Source of the DNA: Streptosporangiaceae bacterium NEAU-GS5
GTDB lineage: Bacteria; Actinomycetota; Actinomycetes; Streptosporangiales; Streptosporangiaceae
Direction: 5' to 3'
DNA length: 64,000 nucleotides
Assembly: GCA_017592665.1 (NCBI GenBank)
Contig: JAGFNW010000003.1
Coordinates: forward strand, 248,001-312,000
Below are positions 50,659 to 59,883 of the stretch, piece by piece; within the stretch, counting starts at the first letter, position 1; the number at the start of each line of letters is the position of its first letter. The position numbers were made by a program, and so were the translations under genes. The notes under the pieces are model-generated. The model saw only the letters and a program-made list of their open reading frames with translations. It did not search any database and was not told where the DNA came from.

Positions 50659-50982
50659 TCAGGCGACGTACGGCGGCTGCCCCGTGTCACTGATCATGGG
50701 GCGGCCGCCGGCGGCCCAGGCCTCCATGCCGCCGCCGACGTTGACCGCGTCGCGGCCGACCCGGTTGAGCCAGGCCGCTACCTGGGCGGAGCGCCCGCCG
50801 ATGCGGCAGATCACGTAGATCGGGGCGCCCTGCGGCACCTCGTCGACCCGGCTCTGCAGCTCACTCATCGGAATGTGCTGGGCGTGGGGCGCGTGCCCGG
50901 CTCGCCATTCGTCCATCTCACGCACGTCGAGCAGGGGCGCGCCCTCGGGCACGGCGCTCGCGTCGATCTCGGGCAGCGTCAT
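50659..50982 (-). CDS. Single-domain rhodanese
   Basis: A 107-residue sulfurtransferase-like protein. DVREMDEWRAGHAPHA and the active loop VICRIGGRS, with the catalytic cysteine, are intact. Such proteins move sulfane sulfur between small molecules or proteins. The ATG at 50982 follows GGATGGGCGGC; a start nine bases upstream is possible. It converges on the Kelch gene with 6 bases between stops. Confidence 0.93.
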   Translation of the reverse strand: MTLPEIDASAVPEGAPLLDVREMDEWRAGHAPHAQHIPMSELQSRVDEVPQGAPIYVICRIGGRSAQVAAWLNRVGRDAVNVGGGMEAWAAGGRPMISDTGQPPYVA

Positions 50983-51010
50983 GCCGCCCATCCTAGGTAC
51001 ACACCAAGGG

Positions 51011-51472
51011 TTACCAGACAGGTCGCAAAGCCGCCCGCCCCCCCGAGGCCTCGACATACGCCCTCAGGTCGTTCCTCAGCGCCTCCAGCCGGTCGGCTCC
51101 GATCAGTTCGGCCCATCGGTCTTCGACGAGCGCCCACTGCTCGTTGGCGTGGTCCACGTACGACCTGCCCTTAGGAGTGAGCCCGAGCACGCGCGACCGG
51201 CCGTCGGTCGGGTGGGGACGGCGGTCGACGTACCCCCAGCCCTCGAGCTCGGCCACGATCTTGGACGCGGCCTGCTTGGTGACACCGAGGTGGGCGGCCA
51301 GGTCCACGATCGAGACGTCGTCCCGGTCGAGGAGGAAGCGGAACGTGTATCCATGCGCGGGGCGCAGCGGCTCCCGGCCCTCGGCCGCGAGCACCGCGTG
51401 GAGCTCCTCCGTCATCGCGCGATAGGCCATGGCGATGAGCAACGGGATCTCACCCCTTGACGAACTAGTCAA
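51011..51472 (-). CDS. MarR-family transcriptional regulator
   Basis: A regulator of up to 153 residues. The winged helix is VSIVDLAAHLGVTKQAASKI with DRRPHPTDGRSRVLGLTPKG as wing, flanked by dimerisation helices. MarR proteins repress until bound by an aromatic ligand. A TTG at 51472 gives the longest version; GGGGTGAG a few bases in suggests a later TTG start near 51442, and ATG at 51430 is a third choice. It is divergent from the cupin gene, and a palindrome lies between them. Confidence 0.9.
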   Translation of the reverse strand: MTSSSRGEIPLLIAMAYRAMTEELHAVLAAEGREPLRPAHGYTFRFLLDRDDVSIVDLAAHLGVTKQAASKIVAELEGWGYVDRRPHPTDGRSRVLGLTPKGRSYVDHANEQWALVEDRWAELIGADRLEALRNDLRAYVEASGGRAALRPVW

Positions 51473-51487
51473 TCCGGTTTACCTTTC

Positions 51488-51506
51488 TGGACAACTACGT
51501 TGACCA
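51488..51506. promoter_or_regulatory. Palindromic operator between marR-like and cupin genes
   Basis: TGGACAACTACGTTGACCA is an inverted repeat (TGGWCAAC with a 3-base centre), the size and style of MarR binding sites. A second, TTGAC-N6-GTCAA, overlaps the start of the regulator at about 51458-51473. The layout suggests that the MarR protein represses itself and the cupin gene. Confidence 0.7.
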
Positions 51507-51522
51507 GTTTAGGAGAGAATTC

Positions 51523-51897
51523 ATGTCTGTCGTCTCAATGGCCGACGCACCCGAGATCGAGATGGATGGCGCGGTGTTCCGGCCATTGGCGGTCCCCTCA
51601 CGCGGCACGGCCGAGCTGGCCGTCTGGACCGTCACGATTCCGCCGGGAGCTCAGGCCACCCCGCACATCGTGTCCCGCGAGGAGATCCTGATCGTACGGT
51701 CCGGACGGGCCGCCGGCACGGTCGGCGGCGAATCAGTCGACGCCGGGCCGGGCCAGGCGCTGATCTTCCCGCCGGACACCCCGGTGTCCGTGGCCAACGC
51801 CTCGGCGACCGAGCCGCTCGAAATGCTGTGCTGCACGTCCGCCGGGATCAAGGGCACCGTCGGAAGCGAGACCTTCCCGATCCCGTGGGCACAGTAA
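51523..51897 (+). CDS. Single-domain cupin protein
   Basis: A 124-residue beta-barrel protein: VTIPPGAQATPHIVSREEIL forms cupin motif 1 (metal ligands H and E), and PGQALIFPPDTPVSVAN forms motif 2. Only part of the usual metal set is visible (no second histidine before the glutamate), so it may be a binding protein. GGAGAGAATTC precedes the ATG. It is the likely target of the divergent MarR regulator. Confidence 0.88.
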   Translation: MSVVSMADAPEIEMDGAVFRPLAVPSRGTAELAVWTVTIPPGAQATPHIVSREEILIVRSGRAAGTVGGESVDAGPGQALIFPPDTPVSVANASATEPLEMLCCTSAGIKGTVGSETFPIPWAQ

Positions 51898-51901
51898 GCC
51901 G

Positions 51902-52774
51902 CTATTTGAGGAGTTTCGACAGCCGGCGGTCGGCCAGGGGCTTGCCGCCGGTCTGACAGGTGGGGCAGTACTGCAACGACGAGTCGGCGAACGACACCTC
52001 TCTGATCGTGTCGCCGCAGACGTCGCACTTCTCGCCGGTGCGGCCGTGCACCCGAAGGCCCGACTTCTTCTCGGCCTTCAGATCCTTCGCGGCCAGGCCG
52101 TGCGCGCGTTCGACGGCGCCTTCCAAGGTGGTCACGATTGCCTCGTGCAGCGTGGCCACCTGCTCGTCGGTCATCGATGCGGCGATCTTGAAGGGTGACA
52201 TCTTCGCCGCGTGCAGGACCTCGTCACTGTACGCGTTGCCGATCCCGGCGATCACCTTCTGGTCTCTGAGCAGGCCTTTGATCTGCGTCCTGCTGCCGCC
52301 GAGGATCCCCTTCAGCTGATCGACCGTCAGGCTGAGCGGATCAGGACCGAGCGAGGCCACTCCCGGCACGTCCATGGGGTCGCGGACCACATAAACGGCC
52401 AGCCGCTTCTGGGTGCCCGCCTCGGTCAGCTCGAATCCAGGCGCGACCCCCTCGTCGTCGGGCGCGAAGCGGAACCGCACGGCCAGCGGGCCCTTGCCGG
52501 GCCGTACGGGCCGGGCGCCGGAAAGATCTTCACGCCAGCGCAGCCATCCGGCACGGGCCAGATGGACGACGAAGTGGATCCCGTCGCAGTCGAGATCGAG
52601 GAACTTGCCATGCCGGCCGACGCCGCTCAGCGTGAGGCCGCTGAGCGCGCTGACCGGCGGGTCGAACGTCTTGAGCGCCTGGATGGCGACCACGTCGACC
52701 GACTGCACGACACGCCCGACCGCGCGCTCGCGAAGGAACGCGGCGAGCGACTCCACCTCGGGTAGCTCAGGCAT
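51902..52774 (-). CDS. Fpg/Nei-family DNA glycosylase
   Basis: A 290-residue base-excision repair enzyme. MPELPEVESL at the N-terminus provides the catalytic Pro2 and Glu3; the H2TH region is present (GGSRTQIKGLLRDQKVIAGIGNAYSDE in two parts) and the C-terminal zinc finger has CDVC and CPTC. The enzyme removes oxidised bases and cuts the strand. The start at 52774 is fixed by the need for Pro at position 2. It is divergent from the hydrolase gene at 52805 with 30 bases between starts. Confidence 0.94.
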   Translation of the reverse strand: MPELPEVESLAAFLRERAVGRVVQSVDVVAIQALKTFDPPVSALSGLTLSGVGRHGKFLDLDCDGIHFVVHLARAGWLRWREDLSGARPVRPGKGPLAVRFRFAPDDEGVAPGFELTEAGTQKRLAVYVVRDPMDVPGVASLGPDPLSLTVDQLKGILGGSRTQIKGLLRDQKVIAGIGNAYSDEVLHAAKMSPFKIAASMTDEQVATLHEAIVTTLEGAVERAHGLAAKDLKAEKKSGLRVHGRTGEKCDVCGDTIREVSFADSSLQYCPTCQTGGKPLADRRLSKLLK

Positions 52775-52804
52775 GGATCCACAGTACCGACGTAGATTCC
52801 AGCC

Positions 52805-53581
52805 ATGAACCTCCGAGGAACCACGATCGACTTCGACGAGCGCGGCACGGGCCCCACGCTGATCCACGCACACGGTCTGTTCGGAAGCCGGGCCGCCGAA
52901 GACAAGATGCCCCTGTGGGGCTGGGACCACTTCGCCGAGCACATGCGGGTCGTCCGCTACGACGCCCGCGGGCACGGGCTGTCCGGGGGCGGCAAGAGCA
53001 GCGAAGAGTACGTGTGGTCGAACCTGGCCGACGACCTGCTGGCCCTGGCCGACCAGGTGGCGCCGGATGAGGCGATCATCGGCGGCGGCGCGTCCATGGG
53101 CGCCGCCACCATGCTGTGGGCGGCCGCGAAGGCGCCGGAGCGGTTCGCGCGGCTGATCCTGGTGATCCCGCCCACGATCTGGGAGACGCGGGCCGCGCAG
53201 GCCGGGTTCTATCGCGACCGGATCGCGGTCGTCGAGCAGGGCGGCAAGGCGGCGTTCGTCGCCGAGACCAACGAGGCCGCGCAGCCGGAGATCTTTCAGG
53301 AGGTGCTGGGCGACGCCCCGCCCGTGTGGGAGCCGGATGTGAGCGAGGAGCTGCTCCCGTGGGTGCTCCGCGGGGCGGCCGAGTCCGACCTGCCTGATCC
53401 CGACGTGATCTCCGGGCTGGCCCACCCCACGCTGATCCTGGCCTGGGACACCGACCCTGGTCACCCGGTCTCATCCGCCGAACGCCTGGCCGAGCTGATG
53501 CCGAACACCGAGCTGCACATCGCCCGGACGTTCCGGGACATCACCCAGTGGCACGCGCACGTCGCGGGATTCCTGGCATGA
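52805..53581 (+). CDS. Alpha/beta hydrolase
   Basis: A 258-residue hydrolase. The oxyanion region HAHGLFGSR, nucleophile elbow GGASMGAATML (Ser) and a C-terminal histidine in the final segment (DITQWHAHVAGFL) give the Ser-Asp-His set; D of WDTDPGHP is the likely acid. The substrate is not known. Its stop overlaps the ATG of the GPP34 gene by four bases. Confidence 0.92.
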   Translation: MNLRGTTIDFDERGTGPTLIHAHGLFGSRAAEDKMPLWGWDHFAEHMRVVRYDARGHGLSGGGKSSEEYVWSNLADDLLALADQVAPDEAIIGGGASMGAATMLWAAAKAPERFARLILVIPPTIWETRAAQAGFYRDRIAVVEQGGKAAFVAETNEAAQPEIFQEVLGDAPPVWEPDVSEELLPWVLRGAAESDLPDPDVISGLAHPTLILAWDTDPGHPVSSAERLAELMPNTELHIARTFRDITQWHAHVAGFLA

Positions 53582-54195
53582 GCCTGTTGATCGCGGAGGA
53601 GCTGGTGCTGCTCGCCTACCGCCCCGACACCGGCCGGCTCGGGATCGGATCGGTCGAGCTGGAGGCGGCGGTCGCCGGGGGCGTGCTCGCCGAGCTGGTG
53701 CTCGGCGGCAGGATCGCGCTCGACGGTGGACGGATCGTGGTGACCGACCCCACGCCACCCGGCGACGAGGAGCTGGACGCCGCGCTCGCGCGGTTGGCCG
53801 CCCATCCCAAGGCGCGCAAGCCCGAGTGGTGGGTGGGCCGGCTCAAGAGCCGCAAGTTGCGCGGACGCCTGCTCGACCGGTTGATCGCGCGCGGGATCCT
53901 GACCGGGCAGCGGGTCAGGATCCTCGGCATCTTCCCGACCTGGCGCTTCCCGGCCCTGGATCTCGCGGCCGGCCAGGCCGTACGCGACCGGGTGGCGAGC
54001 GCGCTCGCCGGCGCCGAGCCGGACGCGCGGACCACCGCCCTGCTCGGCCTGGTCCAGGCCACCCGGCTGCACCGCAAGGCCTATCCGGGCATCGACAAGG
54101 CCAGGCTCGCCCAGCTCACGCAGGGCGACTGGATCAGCGTCGCGGTCCGGAGGGCCATCAACGCCGCGCATGCCGCCGCCGCGGGAGCCGGGTGA
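53578..54195 (+). CDS. GPP34 (GOLPH3-like) family protein
   Basis: A 205-residue helical protein of the Golgi phosphoprotein 3 family: LLIAEELVLLAYRPDTGRL at the start, WWVGRLKSRKLRGRLLDRLI and RGILTGQRVRILGIFPTWRF in the middle. In eukaryotes GOLPH3 binds PI4P; actinomycete copies are numerous and uncharacterised. ATG overlaps the stop of the hydrolase gene. Confidence 0.93.
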   Translation: MSLLIAEELVLLAYRPDTGRLGIGSVELEAAVAGGVLAELVLGGRIALDGGRIVVTDPTPPGDEELDAALARLAAHPKARKPEWWVGRLKSRKLRGRLLDRLIARGILTGQRVRILGIFPTWRFPALDLAAGQAVRDRVASALAGAEPDARTTALLGLVQATRLHRKAYPGIDKARLAQLTQGDWISVAVRRAINAAHAAAAGAG

Positions 54196-54199
54196 GCGC

Positions 54200-55336
54200 C
54201 TACTTGGTGAGGGTGTCCTTCGGGATCTGCTGATCCTGGGCCAGGGCGTTGAACAGGCGCAGCGCCCTCTGGGTGTCCCACTTCACGACGGCGGCGCCGT
54301 TGATGGTGGGCAGCGACCCGATGGGCACGGCCGTGGTGACCGGGTTGTTCTTCATGGCCCGTCCGACCGACAGGAGATTGAACAGACCCGTGCCGGGGTC
54401 GACCGCGACCGAGTCGGCGGCGCTGAGGGCCAGCGGCACCGAGCGGAACGGGTTGAGCAGCGTGCCCGTGCCGGCCGCCTTCTGCACCACGGCCGAGAAG
54501 AACTGACGCTGCCGCTGGGTGCGCTCGAAGTCGGGGATGGCGCCGGTGGCCCGGGTGCGGACGTAGCCGAGCGCCGTGGCGCCGTTCATGTCCTGGCAGC
54601 CCGCCTTCAGGTTGATGCCCGCCTTCGGGTCCCTGATGTCCTGCTTCACGCAGATGTTGACCCCGCCGACCGCGTCGACGATGCCGACGAAGCCGCTGAA
54701 GCCGATCTCCATGTAGTGGTCGAGCCGGATCCCGGTGACCTTCTCGACCGTCTTGGCCAGCAGCACCGGCCCTCCGAAGGCGTACGCGGCGTTGAGCTTG
54801 TCGCTGCCGTGGCCGTCGATCGGCACGTAGGAGTCGCGGGGCAGGCTGACCAGCGTCGGACGGCCGCCGTTGTCCGGGATGTGCAGCAGCATCATGGTGT
54901 CGGTGCGCTTGCCGACGGCCTTTCCGGTGCGCAGCTTCTTGCGCTGCGCGGCGCTCAATCCGGCGCGGCTGTCGGAACCGACCAGCAGCCAGTCGTCTCC
55001 CGGCGTCGCGGCCGGGCGGCCCGCATAGTCGGTCAGCGACTCGATGGACTGGAGCCTTCCGCTGATCAGGAAGTATCCGGCCACCGCGGCCACCAGGAGC
55101 ACCACCAGGAGCACGATCACCGTGGTCAGGACGATCCGGCCCCAGCGTCGCCGCGGCTTGGTCTCACGCGGCGCGTCAGGCGCCTCATAGGGTCCGGCCA
55201 GCGGCTGGACCGGGCTGCCCCCCGATCGCGGCTTGCCGTACACCTTGGACACGCCGCCGCGGGGTGCGACAGGAGCGGCCGGCTGCGGCTCGGCAGGGCG
55301 GCGGTAGGCCCGTGTCGGGTCGTCGTCCTCGGTCAC
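54200..55336 (-). CDS. LytR-CpsA-Psr (LCP) family phosphotransferase
   Basis: A 378-residue membrane protein. A disordered cytosolic N-terminus of about 65 residues is followed by one membrane segment (IVLTTVIVLLVVLLVAAVAG) and the extracellular LCP domain, with GSDSRAG, RTDTMMLLHI, LPRDSYV, KLNAAYAFGG and GYVRTRAT. These residues bind polyprenyl pyrophosphate. LCP enzymes attach teichoic acids or arabinogalactan-like polymers to peptidoglycan. It is divergent from the CNNM gene and converges on the GPP34 gene with 4 bases between. Confidence 0.95.
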   Translation of the reverse strand: MTEDDDPTRAYRRPAEPQPAAPVAPRGGVSKVYGKPRSGGSPVQPLAGPYEAPDAPRETKPRRRWGRIVLTTVIVLLVVLLVAAVAGYFLISGRLQSIESLTDYAGRPAATPGDDWLLVGSDSRAGLSAAQRKKLRTGKAVGKRTDTMMLLHIPDNGGRPTLVSLPRDSYVPIDGHGSDKLNAAYAFGGPVLLAKTVEKVTGIRLDHYMEIGFSGFVGIVDAVGGVNICVKQDIRDPKAGINLKAGCQDMNGATALGYVRTRATGAIPDFERTQRQRQFFSAVVQKAAGTGTLLNPFRSVPLALSAADSVAVDPGTGLFNLLSVGRAMKNNPVTTAVPIGSLPTINGAAVVKWDTQRALRLFNALAQDQQIPKDTLTK

Positions 55337-55568
55337 GTCTCAATCCCCTTATCTGTAAACCCTTCACGGGCAGGTTCTTCGACGGTACGTCCCTCCGCAA
55401 TGGAAAAGTACGGACAACTCAATCAGCGGGCGGGCCGGAATCTCATCGGCCTCGATGTTCGTTAGCGTGGTAGGCCCCAGATGAGAGGACAGCCGTGTCC
55501 AATTCGGACCCGTGGAGTACCTGCCCGTGCCTCGGCACGGGACCTTCTGACGCTCGGGCGGCCGCGCG

Positions 55569-56978
55569 ATGAGCCTGCTCGCGATCTTTCTCCTGACCGT
55601 GCTGACCGGCTACTTCGTGGCCCAGGAGTTCTCCTTCGTGGCGGCGGATCGTTCAGCGCTCCGCGAACAGGCCGCCGGCGGCGACGCCAAGGCCGAGAAG
55701 GCGCTCCGCGTCACCGGACGGCTGTCGTTCATGCTGTCCGGCGCGCAGCTCGGGATCACCGTCACGACGCTGCTGGTCGGCTTCCTGGCCGAGCCGGGGA
55801 TCGCCGCGGCGATCCGGCCCGCGCTCGGATTCCTGCCGCCGGCGGCCGTGTCCGGCGTCGCGCTCGCCATCGGCGTCGCCCTGGCCACCCTGCTGCAGAT
55901 GATCCTGGGCGAGCTCGCCCCCAAGAACCTCGGCATCGCAAGGCCGGAGGCGGTGGCCAAGGTCCTGGCCCCGTCGACGCTGGCCTATCTGACGGTCGCC
56001 GGTCCGCTGATCAAGCTGTTCGACGCGTCCGCCACCCGGCTCGTGCGGCTGTTCGGGATCGAGCCGGTCGAAGAGCTGGAAGAGGGCGCCACGCCCGAAG
56101 AGCTCTCCCGGATCGTCGCCGATTCCGCCGCCGCGGGCGAGCTGCCGCCACGCCTGGCCGAGCTGCTGGAGCGCGCGCTCGAATTCGGCGACCGCGCGGC
56201 CGAGGACGTCATGGTCCCCCGGATCCGGGTGGTCTCCATTTCCGCCGCCGCGAGCGTCGACGACCTGCTCGATGTCGTACGCGCGAAGGGGCACTCGCGC
56301 TATCCCGTGCTCGGCGACGACGACCAGGACGACGTGGTCGGGGTCGTGGGCCTGATGGAGCTGATCCGCGCCGGCGACGGCCGGGCGCGTGTCGGCGACC
56401 TCGCCAAGGCGCCGCTGCTGGTGCCCACGACGCTCGGCCTTCCCGCGCTGCTGGAGCGGATGCGCGCGTCCGGCGACGACTTCGCCTGCGTCATCGACGA
56501 GTACGGCGGGCTGGCCGGCGTGGTCACCGGTGAAGACCTGGCCGAGGAGCTGGTCGGCGAACTTGTCGACGAGAACGACCCCGAGCCGCTCGGAGTGGTC
56601 GTCAACGGCGCCGGCCGCTGGGATGTGCCGGGCACGCTCCGCCTCGACGAGGTGGCCCGCGCCACGGGCGTGCGCCTGCCGGAGAGCGAGGACTACGAGA
56701 CCATCGCCGGCCTCGTGCTCGCCTCCCTTGGACGGCTCGCCGAGCCCGGAGAGATGACGACTGTGCCGGTCATCGACGAGCCGGGCCTGCTGGATGACGA
56801 CAGGGAGCCCCAGGTCGCCCTCATCACCGTGCTCAAGGTCGAACGGCACGTGCCCGCGCTGGTGCGGCTGACCCTCGGCGAGCCGGATCCGGCCGGCCAC
56901 GAGGAGGAGTGGCCTCAGGCGGCCACCGACTACGCGCCCGGGCTGTTCTCCGCCCTGTTCCAGGGTGGTGTGGCGTGA
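55569..56978 (+). CDS. CNNM/CorC-type (hemolysin C family) membrane protein
   Basis: A 469-residue protein with an N-terminal DUF21 membrane domain of about 190 residues (TGYFVAQEFSFVAADRS), a CBS pair (VMVPRIRVVSISAAASVDDL; DFACVIDEYGGLAGVVTGED) and a CorC/HlyC C-terminal domain. The family takes part in magnesium/cobalt efflux or resistance. The stop overlaps the GTG of the second, related gene, so the pair is an operon and probably assembles together. Confidence 0.92.
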   Translation: MSLLAIFLLTVLTGYFVAQEFSFVAADRSALREQAAGGDAKAEKALRVTGRLSFMLSGAQLGITVTTLLVGFLAEPGIAAAIRPALGFLPPAAVSGVALAIGVALATLLQMILGELAPKNLGIARPEAVAKVLAPSTLAYLTVAGPLIKLFDASATRLVRLFGIEPVEELEEGATPEELSRIVADSAAAGELPPRLAELLERALEFGDRAAEDVMVPRIRVVSISAAASVDDLLDVVRAKGHSRYPVLGDDDQDDVVGVVGLMELIRAGDGRARVGDLAKAPLLVPTTLGLPALLERMRASGDDFACVIDEYGGLAGVVTGEDLAEELVGELVDENDPEPLGVVVNGAGRWDVPGTLRLDEVARATGVRLPESEDYETIAGLVLASLGRLAEPGEMTTVPVIDEPGLLDDDREPQVALITVLKVERHVPALVRLTLGEPDPAGHEEEWPQAATDYAPGLFSALFQGGVA

Positions 56979-57973
56979 TCGGGCCGTTCCTGCTCGGCGT
57001 CGTGCTGCTCGTGCTCAACGGGCTGTTCGTGGCGGCGGAGTTCGCGCTGGTGTCGGCCAAGCGGCACCGCATCGAGGAGATCGCCGGAGGCGGCGGCCGG
57101 GTCACCCGGATCGCGGCCAGGGCGGCCGTGCGGGGCGGGCGTGAGCTGTCGCTGATGCTCGCCGGGGCTCAGCTGGGCATCACGCTCTGCTCGCTCGGGC
57201 TCGGCATGGTGGCCGAACCCGCGCTCGAGCACGTGCTGGAGCCGCTCCTCGGCCTGCTGCCCGAGTCGGTACAAACCCTCGTCGCGTACGCGCTGGCGCT
57301 GGCGATCGTGACGTTCCTGCACATGGTCGCGGGCGAGATGGCGCCGAAGTCGTGGGCGCTCACCCATCCCGAGCGCGCGGCGCTGGGGCTGGCGCTGCCG
57401 TTCCGCGGCTTCGCCCGCGCGGTGCGCCCGGTGCTGGCCGTCCTCAACTCGTTCACCAACGCCCTGCTGCGCCTGTTCGGCGTACGCCCGAAGGACGAGC
57501 TCGCCGGCACGAGAACGCCCCATCAGCTGGCCATGCTGGTCGCCGAGTCGGGCCGGATGGGCATGCTCGACCGGGACGAGCACGATCTGCTCACCCGCGC
57601 GCTGCGCGCCCAGTCGCAGCCGGTGGAGCGGATGATGGTCCCGCTCGCGCAGACCGCGTCGGTGCCGACGGACGCGGACGCCGAGCTGGTCAGGCGGACC
57701 GCGGCGGACCGCGGCGAGCTACGCCTGCTGGTCACCTCCGGTGTGGACGTGGTCGGCGTCGTTCACGTCAGGGACGCGCTGATCACCCCGGATCGGCGGC
57801 CGGCCGAGCTGGCCGTGCCCGCGCCGCGGATCCCGCGTGCCGCCACCGTGCCCGAGGCGGTCACGGCGCTGCAGGACGCGCGGGCCCAGCTGGGCCTGGT
57901 CACCGGCGACGACGGCGACGTGCTGGGCGTCATCCGGCTCCCCACGTTGATCGGTCAGCTCATGACGGCTTGA
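56975..57973 (+). CDS. Second CNNM-type membrane protein, lacking CorC domain
   Basis: A 332-residue protein with a DUF21 membrane domain (NGLFVAAEFALVSAKRHRIEE) and a CBS pair, but no C-terminal CorC/HlyC domain. It is a paralog of the gene before it; paired long and short copies are common in actinomycetes. GTG start at 56975 overlaps the upstream stop. Confidence 0.92.
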   Translation: MIGPFLLGVVLLVLNGLFVAAEFALVSAKRHRIEEIAGGGGRVTRIAARAAVRGGRELSLMLAGAQLGITLCSLGLGMVAEPALEHVLEPLLGLLPESVQTLVAYALALAIVTFLHMVAGEMAPKSWALTHPERAALGLALPFRGFARAVRPVLAVLNSFTNALLRLFGVRPKDELAGTRTPHQLAMLVAESGRMGMLDRDEHDLLTRALRAQSQPVERMMVPLAQTASVPTDADAELVRRTAADRGELRLLVTSGVDVVGVVHVRDALITPDRRPAELAVPAPRIPRAATVPEAVTALQDARAQLGLVTGDDGDVLGVIRLPTLIGQLMTA

Positions 57974-58037
57974 CGCCACCCCGGTCAGGGCGGATCGTCG
58001 GATCAAGGATCATCCCCCGAACCTTGGGGAGGCGGCC

Positions 58038-59549
58038 ATGACGACCACGCAGAGCGGCCAGAGCGGCCTGCCCTCCGAGCGGGTGGCGGGCGGGATCCTG
58101 CCACGGGTCCTGACCACGTTCGACATGGTCGCGATCTTCGTGGCCATCGTGCTGTTCATCACGAACGCGGCGGTGATCCAGAGCGCGGGATCGGCCGCGT
58201 TCGGATGGTGGCTGATCGCCTTCGTGCTGTTCCTGATCCCGTGCGCCATCGTGACGGGCCAGCTGGGCGCCATGTTCCCCGGCGAGGGATCGATCTATCT
58301 GTGGACGCACAAGGCGTTCGGGCCCTTCTGGGGGTTCTTCGCCGGGTTCTGCGCGTGGTGGCCGGGCGTGCTCGTCATGGTCGCCACCGGCACGCTGACG
58401 ATCTCGTTCCTCGGCTACGTGTTCCCCGGCGTCGGCTCGCTGTCGGTGCAGGCCCAGGGCGGGATCATCGTGCTCATCCTGCTCCTCGCCGCGATCCTCG
58501 CCGTGCTGCGGTTCCGGCTCACCCAGAACGTCGTCAACATCGTCTTCGGCTGGTACGGCGCGGCCGTGGCGCTCATGTTCCTCGCCGGGATCGCCTACCT
58601 GGCCAAGGGCAACGCGGCGGCCACCAACCCCTGGGATTTCGCCAGCTGGAGCCCGTCCGATCCGCACGGCCTCAACCTCGGCAACTGGAGCTTCTTCGGG
58701 CTGGCCGTGCTGGCTCTGCTCGGGGTCGAGGTGCCGCTGAACATGGGCGTCGAGATCAAGGAGCAGCGCGCGGTCACGCGCTACCTGCTGTGGGGCTCGC
58801 TCGCGGTCATGGCCGCCTATCTTCTCGCCACCTGGGCGGTCATGGTGTCCGTGCCGGCCGGCAAGTCGGCGAGCATCACCGCCGTGGCCGACGCGGTCAC
58901 GATCGGCCTGGCCGACTGGCTGGGCAAACTGGTGGCCCTGATGCTCGCCGCCGCCTTCTTCGTCATCACAGTTGTGTATAACTATTCCTTCGCGCGGCTG
59001 ATCTTCGTGTCCGGTTTGGACGCCCGGCTGCCGCGCGTGGTCAGCCATGTCAACAAGGCCAAGGTGCCCGATGTCGCGGTGGCGATCCAGACCGTGCTCG
59101 CGGCCCTGTTCACGCTGATCGCCTTCGTTTTGGTGCCCATCGCCGCCGACAACCCCGGGAACGCTCAGACCGAGGTCTACAACGTGCTGCAGGCCGCGGT
59201 GACGGTCATCTGGTGCCTGTCGATCGTCGTGCTCTTCATCGACGTCCTGGTGATCCTGCGGCGCTATCCAGAGGCGCGGCGGCTGGCGCATCCCGCGGTG
59301 TTCTGGGTCGCGTCGATCGTGGGCGCGCTGGCCTCGCTGGTCGGCGTGATCTCCACCCTGTCGGGCTCGTGGACCCCGCTCATCTCCAACAACGCCGGCA
59401 AGCTCAACGTCCTCGGGGCCGAGATCTCGTACGGAACCTGGTTCTGGCTCGTGGGCGGCATCGCGCTGGCCTCGCTCGCGATCGGAGCGCTGCTCTACGT
59501 CCTCGGGGTTCTCGTCGCCGGCGGATCAAGCAATACGCAAGACGCTTGA
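58038..59549 (+). CDS. APC-family amino acid permease
   Basis: A 503-residue transporter with twelve to fourteen hydrophobic segments. The N-terminal FDMVAIFVAIVLFITNAAVI and PGEGSIYLWTHKAFGPFWGF are typical of the APC superfamily (substrate-binding unwound helix and the second helix). The amino acid is not predictable. GGGGAGGC lies upstream of the ATG. It is a single gene; a G-rich hairpin region follows. Confidence 0.92.
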   Translation: MTTTQSGQSGLPSERVAGGILPRVLTTFDMVAIFVAIVLFITNAAVIQSAGSAAFGWWLIAFVLFLIPCAIVTGQLGAMFPGEGSIYLWTHKAFGPFWGFFAGFCAWWPGVLVMVATGTLTISFLGYVFPGVGSLSVQAQGGIIVLILLLAAILAVLRFRLTQNVVNIVFGWYGAAVALMFLAGIAYLAKGNAAATNPWDFASWSPSDPHGLNLGNWSFFGLAVLALLGVEVPLNMGVEIKEQRAVTRYLLWGSLAVMAAYLLATWAVMVSVPAGKSASITAVADAVTIGLADWLGKLVALMLAAAFFVITVVYNYSFARLIFVSGLDARLPRVVSHVNKAKVPDVAVAIQTVLAALFTLIAFVLVPIAADNPGNAQTEVYNVLQAAVTVIWCLSIVVLFIDVLVILRRYPEARRLAHPAVFWVASIVGALASLVGVISTLSGSWTPLISNNAGKLNVLGAEISYGTWFWLVGGIALASLAIGALLYVLGVLVAGGSSNTQDA

Positions 59550-59760
59550 AAGCGGTTATCCCCAGAATCCGCCTCGGGCCTTCAAACCAGCGGACCCAGC
59601 CACTACCTTGATCGGTACCGACTGCGAGGGGTCCGAATGTCCAAGCGTATGACGTTGTTCGCAAAATTCGGGCAACCCGCACACCTCCCCGCAGGTTTTT
59701 CCGCGCGCGCAACCACCGCCGGGGGACTCGCACGTCTTCCCGCGACCGCAACCACCGCAC

Positions 59761-59818
59761 GGGGGGCCGTGGGGGGCAGCGCCCCCCACACCGGGGGGCC
59801 CGGGGGGTCGCCCCCCCG
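59761..59818. repeat. Very G/C-rich double hairpin, possible terminator or G-quadruplex
   Basis: Four runs of six G stand at 59761-59766, 59771-59776, 59793-59798 and 59802-59807. GTGGGGGGC (59769-59777) pairs with GCCCCCCAC (59781-59789) around AGC, and the last run pairs with the C7 run at 59811-59817. It lies between the amino acid permease gene and the tRNA-Leu gene, in about 330 bases without a supported protein gene. A terminator role is likely; G-quadruplex folding is possible. Confidence 0.7.
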
Positions 59819-59845
59819 TGTAAACGACGAAGAGGCCGCCCGGGA

Positions 59846-59860
59846 GGAAGCAAAGCTTCC
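59846..59860 (-). terminator. Short hairpin downstream of tRNA-Leu
   Basis: GGAAGC and GCTTCC flank a three-base loop (59846-59860), about 24 bases beyond the 3' end of the minus-strand tRNA-Leu. It is short but lies at the expected place for tRNA termination. Confidence 0.45.
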
Positions 59861-59883
59861 GACTAGGCGACCCCAGCATCGAG

